A stretch of DNA of 64,000 nt from Streptomyces griseoflavus. Its GTDB lineage: Bacteria; Actinomycetota; Actinomycetes; Streptomycetales; Streptomycetaceae. Below are positions 9,267 to 17,030 of this stretch, piece by piece. The DNA is taken from NCBI RefSeq assembly GCF_014649995.1, contig NZ_BMUC01000001.1, positions 124,001 through 188,000 of the forward strand. The letters run 5' to 3'. Both the position numbers and the translations under genes were made by a program. How positions within the stretch are numbered: position 1 is the first letter of the stretch; each line of letters opens with the position of its first letter. The notes beneath the pieces were generated by a model. That model was not told the origin of the DNA, did no database searches, and saw only the letters and a program-made list of their open reading frames with translations.

Positions 9267-10330
9267 AGGGTCACCGTCACCTTCTCGTCGGCGGAGCGGC
9301 GCGCCGCTTCCAGTACGTCGAGGGCGGCCGCCGCCTCCAGCGCGGTCACCGGGTTGGGGCCGCCGGACAGCAGGGCCCGTGCCACGGCCGCGTAGTAGGC
9401 GGGGTAGTCGCCCGGGAGGGTCGGTACGGGGTGGCCGCCGCCGGTCACCGGGGACTCCCCGGCGCCGATGCGGCCCCACAGCTCCTCGGGCTCCAGGCCC
9501 CAGCCGGTGCCGGGGCGCAGGCCGTCGCGCAGGGCGGCCTCCTGGGGATCGAGGCCGTGCTTGACGTAGCCGGATGCGGAGCCCAGGACCCGGAAGCGCG
9601 GGCCGAGCTGGGCCGTGGTCGCGGAGACGTACAGGTGGGAGCGGACGCCGCCGGCGTGCGTGAGCGCGATGAAGGTGTCGTCGTCGGTGCGGGCGCCGTC
9701 GCGGCGGATGTCCGTCTCGGCGTAGACGGAGGTCACCGGGCCGAAGAGGACCAGCGCCTGGTCGACGACGTGGCTGCCGAGGTCGTAGAGCAGACCTCCG
9801 ATCTCCGCGGGGTCGCCGGACTCCCGCCAGCCGCCCTTGAGCTGCGGGCGCCAGCGCTCGAAGCGGGACTCGAAGCGGTACACGTCGCCGAGTGCGCCCT
9901 CGTCGATCAGCTTGCGCAGGGTGAGGAAGTCGTTGTCCCAGCGGCGGTTCTGGAAGACGGAGAGGAGCAGGCCGCGTTCCTCGGCGAGCGCCGCCAGTTC
10001 GCGGGCCTCGGCCGCCGTGCCGGCGATCGGCTTGTCGACGACGACCGGCAGGCCGGCCTCGAGCGCCGTCCGGGCGAGCGGGACGTGCGTCCGGTTCGGG
10101 GACGCGATGACGATCAGGTCCAGGTCGCCGGCGCGCGCGAACAGCTCGTCCGGGGTCGCGGCGACGCCTGCGTCGGGGAACTCGGCGCGTGCCTGCTGCT
10201 GCCGCTCGGGGTTCGAGGTGACGACCGTGTCGAGCGCGAGGCCCTCGGTCGCGGCGATCAGCGGGGCGTGGAACACGGAACCCGCGAGGCCGTAGCCGAC
10301 GAGGCCGACGCGGAGGGGAGTGCCAGTCAT
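9263..10330 (-). CDS. Gfo/Idh/MocA family NAD(P)-dependent oxidoreductase
   Basis: A 355-residue protein. The N-terminal Rossmann fold has VGLVGYGLAGSVFHAPLI (dinucleotide-binding GxGxxG variant). It also shows ASPNRTH, then the family's catalytic-domain motif V.VDKPIAGTAAE (DKP) and a C-terminal alpha/beta domain with GGLLYDLGSHVVDQALVLFG. Members oxidise sugars or inositols. The exact substrate is not evident. The ATG at 10330 lies 7 bp from a palindrome shared with the divergent ROK repressor, which suggests that this gene and the UPF0303 gene are its regulon and that the inducer is a sugar or sugar derivative. Confidence 0.9.
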   Translation of the reverse strand: MTGTPLRVGLVGYGLAGSVFHAPLIAATEGLALDTVVTSNPERQQQARAEFPDAGVAATPDELFARAGDLDLIVIASPNRTHVPLARTALEAGLPVVVDKPIAGTAAEARELAALAEERGLLLSVFQNRRWDNDFLTLRKLIDEGALGDVYRFESRFERWRPQLKGGWRESGDPAEIGGLLYDLGSHVVDQALVLFGPVTSVYAETDIRRDGARTDDDTFIALTHAGGVRSHLYVSATTAQLGPRFRVLGSASGYVKHGLDPQEAALRDGLRPGTGWGLEPEELWGRIGAGESPVTGGGHPVPTLPGDYPAYYAAVARALLSGGPNPVTALEAAAALDVLEAARRSADEKVTVTL

Positions 10331-10336
10331 GCCCCC

Positions 10337-10363
10337 CACTTTCGCAACGCTGTTGCCAAAGTG
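10337..10363. promoter_or_regulatory. Candidate ROK repressor operator
   Basis: CACTTTCGCAAC - GCT - GTTGCCAAAGTG, with arms matching at 11 of 12 positions. It fills the 56-bp gap between the divergent oxidoreductase (start 10330) and ROK regulator (start 10387). TTTsGCAAC-type half sites are typical of ROK/NagC/XylR-like repressors. Position and symmetry make it the probable shared operator. Confidence 0.75.
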
Positions 10364-10386
10364 CAAGCGAACGGGAGAATGGACGG

Positions 10387-11499
10387 GTGAACAGGACGAA
10401 CGACGGCATGGGCGGGGCCCAGCAGGGGGCGAACCTGCTCGCCCTGCGCAGCCACAACACCGCGCTCGTGCTGGACCTGCTGCGGACCGCCGGGGCGGAC
10501 GGCATCAGCCGGCTGGAACTCGCCGAACGCACCGGGCTCACCCCGCAGGCGGTCAGCAAGATCACGGCCCGGCTGCGGGAGGACGGCCTCGCGGCGGACG
10601 CGGGACGCCGGGCGTCCACCGGCGGCAAGCCGCGCACGGTGCTGCGCCTGGTGCCGGAGGCGGGACACGCGGTGGGCGTGCACCTGGACCGGGACGAGAC
10701 CCGGGCGGTGCTGGCCGACCTCGACGGGACGGTGGTGGCCCGGCGGAGGGCGCCGCTGGACCTGGGCGCGGGGGCGGAGGCGGTACTGGCCGGAGTGGCC
10801 GGCGTGGTGGAGGCGCTGAGGGGCGACGGGGCGGGAGCGCGGACGCCGTTGGGCGTGGGGGTCGCGCTGCCCGGGCCGCTCGATCACCGGCGGGGTGTGC
10901 TGCACCGGGTGACGGGGTTCCCCGAGTGGGACGGCTTTCCGCTGCGGGACGCGCTGGCGGAGGTGCTGGGGGTGCCGGTCGTCGTCGACAAGGACACCAA
11001 CGCGGCGGCGCTGGGGCTGGCGGTGGGCGGCGAGGGCGGCTCCTTCGCCTATCTGCACCTCGGTACGGGGCTCGGTGCGGGGCTGGTGATCGGGGGGAGC
11101 GTGCACCGGGGACCGCGCACCGCGGCGGGGGAGTTCGGGCACCAGGTGGTGCAGCTCGACGGGCCGCCGTGCGGGTGCGGCGACCGGGGATGCGTGGAGG
11201 CGCTGTGCCTGGGGGCCGTGGCACGCGGCGAGGTGGGGGAGGCGGCGCGCGTGCTGGGGGCGGGGGCCGCGAACCTGGTGGGGCTGCTCGACATCGACCG
11301 GATCCTGCTGGGCGGGCGCACCGTGGAGGCGGACTCGGCGGCGTTCGTACGGGGCGTGCGGGCCGTGCTGGACGCCCGTGCGGAACGGACGGGGGACAGG
11401 GCGGTGCCGGTGCGGCTCGCCCCCGGGGGCACGTTCGGGGTGGCGGAGGGGGCGGCGCAGCTGGTGCTGGCTCCGGTGTTCGGACGGGGGGACGCGTGA
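10387..11499 (+). CDS. ROK family transcriptional repressor
   Basis: A 370-residue protein. The N-terminal winged HTH (about 20-75) has NTALVLDLLRTAGADGISR and TGLTPQAVSKIT. The ROK kinase-like domain has GVALPGPLDHRRGV, the DKDTNAAALG segment, LHLGTGLGAGLV, the ROK signature GEFGH and the zinc-binding CGCGDRGCVE. Because the HTH is present and ATP-binding residues are weak, it acts as a sugar-responsive repressor rather than a kinase. The start is a GTG 57 bp from the divergent oxidoreductase gene, with the shared palindrome in between. Confidence 0.92.
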   Translation: MNRTNDGMGGAQQGANLLALRSHNTALVLDLLRTAGADGISRLELAERTGLTPQAVSKITARLREDGLAADAGRRASTGGKPRTVLRLVPEAGHAVGVHLDRDETRAVLADLDGTVVARRRAPLDLGAGAEAVLAGVAGVVEALRGDGAGARTPLGVGVALPGPLDHRRGVLHRVTGFPEWDGFPLRDALAEVLGVPVVVDKDTNAAALGLAVGGEGGSFAYLHLGTGLGAGLVIGGSVHRGPRTAAGEFGHQVVQLDGPPCGCGDRGCVEALCLGAVARGEVGEAARVLGAGAANLVGLLDIDRILLGGRTVEADSAAFVRGVRAVLDARAERTGDRAVPVRLAPGGTFGVAEGAAQLVLAPVFGRGDA

Positions 11500-11623
11500 G
11501 GAACCCCGCGGGCGGGGGCGCGGAGCGGCGCCGCCGCGCACCGCGCACGGACGGTGCCGCGGCAGGCCGCCGAACGGACACGGACCCGCGAGGCGGCGGC
11601 GGCCTTCTGTCATCCTCCTTGCC

Positions 11624-12028
11624 ATGTCCGCACGAAGACGAAGACTGCCCCGGCACCGTGCCTGGCCCCTGACCACCACCGACGTCACCGAGTGTCTCGG
11701 CCCGCACATGAGCCGCGTCACGGACCTGCGGTTCCTCACGGGACACGACAGCGGGACCATCGTCCTGGGAGCGGCATGGGTCGCCCCGAACCCCCGCAAC
11801 TACGGCCGTGGCATGGACCCGGACATGGTCGGCTTCCGCATCGACGTCCACCCGGTCGACGCCACCGTTCGTGCCGCCACCCGCGCCGTTCTCCGGGAGT
11901 CGGCCCTCCCGCAGCTCCACGCATGGGTCACGCGGGCGATCGCCGCCGACGAGACGTGGCAGTTGACCGACCACCAGCGTTACTGGCGGCTCACCGACGG
12001 CCGCCTCACCCACCACGACGAGGCGTGA
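11624..12028 (+). CDS. Hypothetical protein
   Basis: A 134-residue protein without a recognised domain. It begins with an Arg-rich stretch (RRRRLPRHR), followed by ECLGPHMSRVTDLRFLTG, a GAAWVAP strand and a Trp-rich C-terminal part (DETWQLTDHQRYWRLTDGRL). No signal or membrane segment is seen. Codon use is typical of the host. The ATG lacks a good RBS, so the true start may differ. It follows the ROK gene by about 125 bp, and co-transcription is possible. Confidence 0.55.
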   Translation: MSARRRRLPRHRAWPLTTTDVTECLGPHMSRVTDLRFLTGHDSGTIVLGAAWVAPNPRNYGRGMDPDMVGFRIDVHPVDATVRAATRAVLRESALPQLHAWVTRAIAADETWQLTDHQRYWRLTDGRLTHHDEA

Positions 12029-12333
12029 GAAACGAACCGCACCGGGCTACTTCGCGGTCAGCGCGGTGACCAGTTCGTCCAGACCGCCGAACCGCCCGGC
12101 GGGCTGGTCATCGCCGTGCCGGGGGCGTCGCCGCCCGCCGGCCGGGCCGGCGGGGGACGGGGGCGCGTCACGCGGGGCGGCGCCGGCGGGTGCGGGCGGG
12201 GTGGACGGGCAGCGCGAGGGACGCTCGTGGTGTGCGCGTCGGAGCGGGGACGCACGGCGGCCGTTCCCTCGTGATCTCGGTCTGTTTAGGCTGGGGCGCA
12301 CGGCAGGACCGCGTACGGCAGGAGATCCCGCAC
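12029..12333. other. Intergenic, no gene supported
   Basis: About 305 bp of very high GC. A leftward frame ends here with a plausible C-terminus ([13 protein letters not shown]) but has no credible body or start, so it may be a remnant. The promoter of the HAD gene should lie near 12270-12310. Confidence 0.4.
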
Positions 12334-13113
12334 ATGGCAGACCGCAAGCCCATCGCATCGTGGCTCACCGACATGGACGGCGTGCTGATCCACGAGGGCG
12401 TACCGATCCCCGGCGCCGACGCGTTCATCAAGAAGCTGCGCGAGTCCGGCCGGCCCTTCCTGGTCCTCACCAACAACTCGATCTACACCGGGCGTGACCT
12501 GCACGCCCGGCTGCGCCGCATGGGCCTGGACGTCCCGATCGAGAACATCTGGACCTCCGCCCTCGCCACCGCCCAGTTCCTGGACGACCAGCGCCCGGGC
12601 GGGTCGGCGTACGTCATCGGCGAGGCCGGGCTCACCACCGCGCTGCACGACATCGGCTACGTCCTCACCGACCACGAGCCCGACTACGTGGTGCTGGGGG
12701 AGACGCGGACGTACTCGTTCGAGGCGATGACCAAGGCGGTCCGGCTCATCAACGACGGCGCCCGATTCATCTGCACCAACCCCGACGAGACCGGCCCGTC
12801 CGCCGAGGGCCCGCTCCCGGCGACCGGCGCGGTGGCCGCGCTCATCACCAAGGCCACCGGCAAGCAGCCGTACTTCGCGGGCAAGCCGAACCCGCTGATG
12901 ATGCGCACCGGGCTGAACACCCTCGGGGCCCACTCCGAGAGCAGCGCGATGATCGGCGACCGCATGGACACCGACGTCCTGGCCGGCATGGAGGCCGGAA
13001 TGCAGACGTTCCTGGTGCTCACCGGCCTGACCCGGCCGGAGCAGGTGGAGGACTTCCCCTACCGGCCGTCGAAGGTCGTCGACTCCATCGCGGACCTCGT
13101 CGACCTGATCTGA
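12334..13113 (+). CDS. HAD-IIA family phosphatase (NagD-like)
   Basis: A 259-residue protein with HAD motif I in [13 protein letters not shown] (DxDG), motif II LTNNS, a C2-type cap domain, the motif III Lys in GKPNPLMM and motif [14 protein letters not shown] (GDxxxTD). NagD-type enzymes dephosphorylate nucleoside monophosphates or small phosphate esters. The in vivo substrate is uncertain. The ATG at 12334 has GGAG about 10 nt upstream. It stands alone. Confidence 0.92.
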   Translation: MADRKPIASWLTDMDGVLIHEGVPIPGADAFIKKLRESGRPFLVLTNNSIYTGRDLHARLRRMGLDVPIENIWTSALATAQFLDDQRPGGSAYVIGEAGLTTALHDIGYVLTDHEPDYVVLGETRTYSFEAMTKAVRLINDGARFICTNPDETGPSAEGPLPATGAVAALITKATGKQPYFAGKPNPLMMRTGLNTLGAHSESSAMIGDRMDTDVLAGMEAGMQTFLVLTGLTRPEQVEDFPYRPSKVVDSIADLVDLI

Positions 13114-13203
13114 CGGCGTTCACCCGTCCGGAGCAGGCGTCGCCCGCGCGGGCATGCGGGACCCGGCCCTCCGGGGGACCCTCCAGATGTCTGGAGGTTC
13201 ACG

Positions 13204-13875
13204 ATGGGTTCGGTGCGTGACACGCTCCGTGCGGACGAGGAGTGCCGGGACCGGCCTCCCTCCGGTACGGGGCGGCTGTTCGCCGGAGTGGCCTGGCTGG
13301 TGCTGCTGCTCGGGCTGTGGACGTGGGGCGGCGGGGGACCGGACGGCTTACCCGCCGGGAGCACGGCGGGGCCCGCCACCGGAGACATGGCGGCCGCGGG
13401 GCGGCCGGACCCCCCTGCCGCGGACAGCCCGGCCACCGCGGCTACTGCGGCAACCCCGGCCACCGCGGTCCCCGCGGTGCCGCGGCGTCCGGAGATCCCC
13501 GGCCTCGGCCTGCGGGCGCCCGTGGTCGCCGGTGCGCCCAACGCGCGGGGCGTCCCGCGGCCGGCGGGGCGGGCGGGCGCGGTCGCCTGGTACCCGGACG
13601 GCGCGACCCCGGAGGCCGCGGGCCTCGTCCTGCCGGCGGGCCCGTCCGGCGCCGGGGGCCGGATCGCCGTCGGACAGGAGGTGCGGGTGGTCCGCGCGGA
13701 CGGCGGGGTCGACGGGTTCACCGTCGCGGAGGTCCGCGGCGGGAGCGACGCCCGCCAGGTGTCCGGAGCGCGGCGCGACGGGCTGCGGCTGATCCTCTGC
13801 GGCAACGACGCCGGCCGGACGTCCGGCGGCTGCGCGAGCCCCGTCGTCGTCCTCGCCCGTCCGACCGGCGGGTGA
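13204..13875 (+). CDS. Degenerate class F (type E/F) sortase-like protein
   Basis: A 223-residue membrane-anchored protein. After a short cytoplasmic N-terminus comes one TM helix (about 25-41, FAGVAWLVLLLGLWTWG), an Ala/Pro/Thr-rich linker (50-95) and a sortase-like beta fold. The end is LRLILCGND followed by SPVVVLARP, matching the sortase catalytic Cys (TLxTC position) and the Arg strand. The segment that normally carries the catalytic His (GHVDS-type) is missing: the sequence passes from GLVLPAGPSGAGG straight to RIAVGQEVRVV. It is therefore probably not an active transpeptidase. Class F homologues are common in Streptomyces, but intact ones retain the His. Confidence 0.75.
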   Translation: MGSVRDTLRADEECRDRPPSGTGRLFAGVAWLVLLLGLWTWGGGGPDGLPAGSTAGPATGDMAAAGRPDPPAADSPATAATAATPATAVPAVPRRPEIPGLGLRAPVVAGAPNARGVPRPAGRAGAVAWYPDGATPEAAGLVLPAGPSGAGGRIAVGQEVRVVRADGGVDGFTVAEVRGGSDARQVSGARRDGLRLILCGNDAGRTSGGCASPVVVLARPTGG

Positions 13876-13976
13876 CCGCCCGGGCGAGGCGGGCACACGG
13901 CCTCGTGGGTGCCGCGGGACGTATGTCAGGATTGGGGCTCGGAAAACATGGAACAAGTGCACCCAAGGGGGGTTGG

Positions 13977-15008
13977 ATGTACGGCAGCAGGGGGGTCGGG
14001 GCGTTCGCCGGGAGGCGGGCGTCGGCAGCGGTGCTGGGGGCGGCGCTGCTGGTCACGGGGTGTTCCTCCGGTGACGGCGACGGCGACGGCCGGGGCGACG
14101 CGGCCGACGCGGCCGTCACGCAGCAGCCGAAGGAGACCGACCCCTTCTGGGTCAACCCCGACGGCCTGTCCGTCCGCAAGGTCGCCGAACTCCAGGGCGA
14201 CGGCAAGAAGGCGGAGGCCGAGCAGATCCGCAAGATCGCCGAGCAGCCCGTCGGCGAGTGGATCAGCCCGGAGAAGCCCGAGGAGCAGGCCCGCGGTTAC
14301 ACCGAGGGCGCCGAGAAGGCCGACCGCACCGCCCTGCTGGTCCTCTACAACATCCCGCACCGCGACTGCGACCAGTACTCACGCGGCGGCGCCGCCGACG
14401 GCGACGCCTACCGGGACTTCGTCGACGCCGTGGCCCGCGGCATCGGGGACCGCCCGGCGACGGTGATACTCGAACCCGACGCGGTACTGCACCTGGTGGA
14501 CGGCTGCACCCCGCAGCAGTACCACGAGGAGCGCTACGACCTGCTCAGCGGCGCCATAGACAAGCTCAAGGGCCTGAAGAACACCAAGGTGTACCTCGAC
14601 GCGGGCAACGCCGGGTGGGGCAACCCCGACCAGATCTTCGACCCGCTCAAGCGGGCCGGCATCGACCGGGCCGACGGCTTCTCGGTGAACGTGTCGAACT
14701 TCTACACCACCGAGGAATCCATCGCCTACGGCAAGCGGCTCTCCGCCAAGGTGGGCGGCAAGCCGTTCGTCATCGACACCAGCCGCAACGGCAACGGCCC
14801 CTACACCGAGGGCGACCCGAAGGAACGCTGGTGCAACCCGCCCGGCCGCGCCCTGGGCGAGACCCCCACCGTGGACACCGCCGACCCGCTGGTCGACGCC
14901 TACCTGTGGGTGAAGCGGCCCGGCGAGTCGGACGGCGAGTGCAAGGGCGGCCCGAAGGCCGGCCAGTGGTGGGCGGACTACGCCCTGGAACTGGCCAAGG
15001 GCTCCTGA
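13977..15008 (+). CDS. cslZ: GH6 family secreted lipoprotein endoglucanase, CslZ-like
   Basis: A 343-residue protein with a lipoprotein signal (hydrophobic AAVLGAALLVTG, lipobox VTGC) and a glycoside hydrolase family 6 domain. GH6 landmarks are LLVLYNIPHRDCDQYSRGG (acidic catalytic loop), VILEPDAVLH, KVYLDAGNAGW and the C-terminal WVKRPGESDGEC. The ATG at 13977 follows AAGGGGGG. An upstream in-frame ATG at 13923 would put 18 residues before the signal peptide. In Streptomyces a GH6 enzyme beside cslA/glxA is needed to process the beta-glucan-like polymer at hyphal tips. Here it converges on glxA with a shared terminator. Confidence 0.9.
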   Translation: MYGSRGVGAFAGRRASAAVLGAALLVTGCSSGDGDGDGRGDAADAAVTQQPKETDPFWVNPDGLSVRKVAELQGDGKKAEAEQIRKIAEQPVGEWISPEKPEEQARGYTEGAEKADRTALLVLYNIPHRDCDQYSRGGAADGDAYRDFVDAVARGIGDRPATVILEPDAVLHLVDGCTPQQYHEERYDLLSGAIDKLKGLKNTKVYLDAGNAGWGNPDQIFDPLKRAGIDRADGFSVNVSNFYTTEESIAYGKRLSAKVGGKPFVIDTSRNGNGPYTEGDPKERWCNPPGRALGETPTVDTADPLVDAYLWVKRPGESDGECKGGPKAGQWWADYALELAKGS

Positions 15009-15020
15009 GAAGCAGCGCGA

Positions 15021-15054
15021 AGTGCCCCGCACCCCCTCGGGGGTGCGGGGCACT
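15021..15054. terminator. Bidirectional terminator between cslZ and glxA
   Basis: Perfect inverted repeat AGTGCCCCGCACCCC / GGGGTGCGGGGCACT. It lies 13 bp after the GH6 stop and 36 bp beyond the glxA stop on the other strand. Confidence 0.9.
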
Positions 15055-15089
15055 GACGTGCGCGCGGCGCCAGGGGTGTCGAAGTCCCC

Positions 15090-17030
15090 CTAGGGCACCT
15101 GCACCCACTGCGCCTTGCTGGGCGTGCCGTCACCGGTGTTGACGAAGAGCATGTACCAGCCCGCCTGCACCAGGTTCCGGTTCTTCGGGACCGTCACGGT
15201 GATCTTGTCGCCGTCGGTCGTGAAGTCCAGCTCGATCGACCGCTGGTCCACGTCGGTCACGTGGGTCGAGGCGCTCGGCCGGATCAGCCGTACGCTCTTG
15301 ACCGACGCGGCGTCCTTCGAGGTGAAGGTGCCGGACCCGCCCCGCTTGATGGTCCCGGGACCGTCCTTCAGTTCGGGCTGGGCCTCCTCGCCGTACAGGT
15401 ACGGCGGGGTGTAGATCTCGACGCGCTGCTCGAACTCGCCCGGCTTGGTGTTCGCCTTGTCGGCGTAGAGCGAGTCGGAGCCGAAGAACATCAGGCGGCC
15501 GTCGGGCAGCAGGATGGAACCGGAGTGGTAGTTCCGGCCCACCAGCGGGTCGGCGACCCGCCTCATCTCGTTCTTCGCCGTGTCGTAGATCCGCGCCTCG
15601 AGGATGTTGGAGTCGCTGCGGCCGCGGTAGTCCTCCGAGCCGCCGGAGATCAGCACGTCGTCGTTGGGCAGGATCGAGGCCTGCGGGTAACGGGTGCCCT
15701 TGTCCATCGAGGGACCGTCGACGAACTTCGGGTCGTCGGCCTTGAGGTCGACGATCCGGGTCTTCTCACTGGCCAGCCGGGACTCGCCGACCCCGCCGCC
15801 GCCGATCACCATGTACTTCTCGTCCTGCGCGGGCGGCAGCAGCACCGTGCCGGAGGTCTCCAGCATGTTCGGGTCGCTCAGCCCGGGGACCTTCTCGAAC
15901 TTGTTGGACTCCACGTCCCAGATGCCCGGGTCGCGGCCCACGTCGTCCGGCCCGTAGCCCGCGTTCGAACCCGAGTAGAACACCTTGCCGTTCTGCATCA
16001 GGAACAGCGCCGGGTACGTCGGGAACTGGCGGACCTTGTCGGTGTAGGTCCACTTCTTGGTCTCGGGGTCGTAGATCTCGTTCTTGCCCGGGACCAGCTG
16101 GCCGATGTCGTCGAGGCCGGAGACGCTGAGGATCTTGCCGTCGCTCAGGGTGGTGAGCGTCGGGTACCAGCGCGACTCCTTCATCGGGTCGACCTTGATG
16201 TACTTCTCGGCGATCGGGTCGAACTCGAAGGCGTCGTCGATGCCCTGGAAGTCCTTCTTGTCCAGGGCGAGCTTCTCGGCGATGCCGTACGTGTTCTGCG
16301 CGTCCTCGCCGGAGAGCCCCTGCACGGTGTAGTTGTCCTGCGTGCCGGTGGCGTACTTGTTGCCGTTCTTCTCCGCCTCGACGTAGGTACGGCCGTAGCC
16401 CGGGGTGTTGCCCAGGAACGCGCCGGTCTCCTTGTCGAAGTTCTTCGTCGCGCGCGGGACGAGCACGGGGTCCTTCGAGACGAAGGTCTTGCCGTTCTCC
16501 TTGCCGACGAATTTGGTCCCCGCCGGCAGGGTGATCGGCTTGTCCGGGTTCTCGTTGTGGACGACCATCAGGCCGCCCGCCTTCTTCACGTCACCCTTGA
16601 GCTTCTCGTACCGCTTGGTGCCGCCCGCGATGAGCAGGTTGCCGTTGGCCAGCTGGGTGTGGCCGGTGCAGAACAGGTCGGCGGGCGTCGGCACCTTCTT
16701 GATGGTCCCCTTGACCGGGTCCCAGATCCGGGTGTCGTACTGCTTGGCGTCGAAGTTGTCCTGGTTGTTGCCCGAGCCCGCGACGAGCAGCACCTTGCCG
16801 GTGCGCAGCAGCGCCGCGTGGATCGTGTTCTGCCGGTACTCCTCGGGAAACTCGACGATCTCCCACTTGCCGTTCGCGGCCTTGTACTCCGGCTGGTTGA
16901 TCTTGTACTGGTGGTATTTCTCGGTGCCGACGCGATACAGCCACGGCCCGTTCATCCCGGCCAGCGCTAGTACCACCGCCGTGCCTATCGCGATACGACG
17001 GGCGCGACGGCGGCCTGCACGGTCAGTCAT
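15090..17030 (-). CDS. glxA: Mononuclear copper radical oxidase GlxA
   Basis: A 646-residue protein with an N-terminal membrane anchor (RRIAIGTAVVLALAGMNG, about 11-28), a seven-bladed Kelch-type domain and a C-terminal DUF1929 domain (about 545-646). Active-site residues of the galactose-oxidase type are present: Cys121 (DLFCTGH) and Tyr289 (SRWYPTL) to form the thioether cofactor, with Trp288 as stacking residue. Tyr500-His501 (GRNYHSG) and His589 (STHV) serve as copper ligands. The positions agree with S. lividans GlxA as I recall it. The ATG overlaps the cslA stop by 4 nt (ATGA), so the two are co-translated. GlxA oxidises the CslA-made glycan and is needed for its deposition at hyphal tips. 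Confidence 0.95.
   Translation of the reverse strand: MTDRAGRRRARRIAIGTAVVLALAGMNGPWLYRVGTEKYHQYKINQPEYKAANGKWEIVEFPEEYRQNTIHAALLRTGKVLLVAGSGNNQDNFDAKQYDTRIWDPVKGTIKKVPTPADLFCTGHTQLANGNLLIAGGTKRYEKLKGDVKKAGGLMVVHNENPDKPITLPAGTKFVGKENGKTFVSKDPVLVPRATKNFDKETGAFLGNTPGYGRTYVEAEKNGNKYATGTQDNYTVQGLSGEDAQNTYGIAEKLALDKKDFQGIDDAFEFDPIAEKYIKVDPMKESRWYPTLTTLSDGKILSVSGLDDIGQLVPGKNEIYDPETKKWTYTDKVRQFPTYPALFLMQNGKVFYSGSNAGYGPDDVGRDPGIWDVESNKFEKVPGLSDPNMLETSGTVLLPPAQDEKYMVIGGGGVGESRLASEKTRIVDLKADDPKFVDGPSMDKGTRYPQASILPNDDVLISGGSEDYRGRSDSNILEARIYDTAKNEMRRVADPLVGRNYHSGSILLPDGRLMFFGSDSLYADKANTKPGEFEQRVEIYTPPYLYGEEAQPELKDGPGTIKRGGSGTFTSKDAASVKSVRLIRPSASTHVTDVDQRSIELDFTTDGDKITVTVPKNRNLVQAGWYMLFVNTGDGTPSKAQWVQVP

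Noticed and set aside
12047-12358. Leftward 103-codon frame ending [13 protein letters not shown]
   Set aside because: The C-terminus looks plausible, but the rest is Pro/Arg-rich, with no start site and no domain. At most a remnant.
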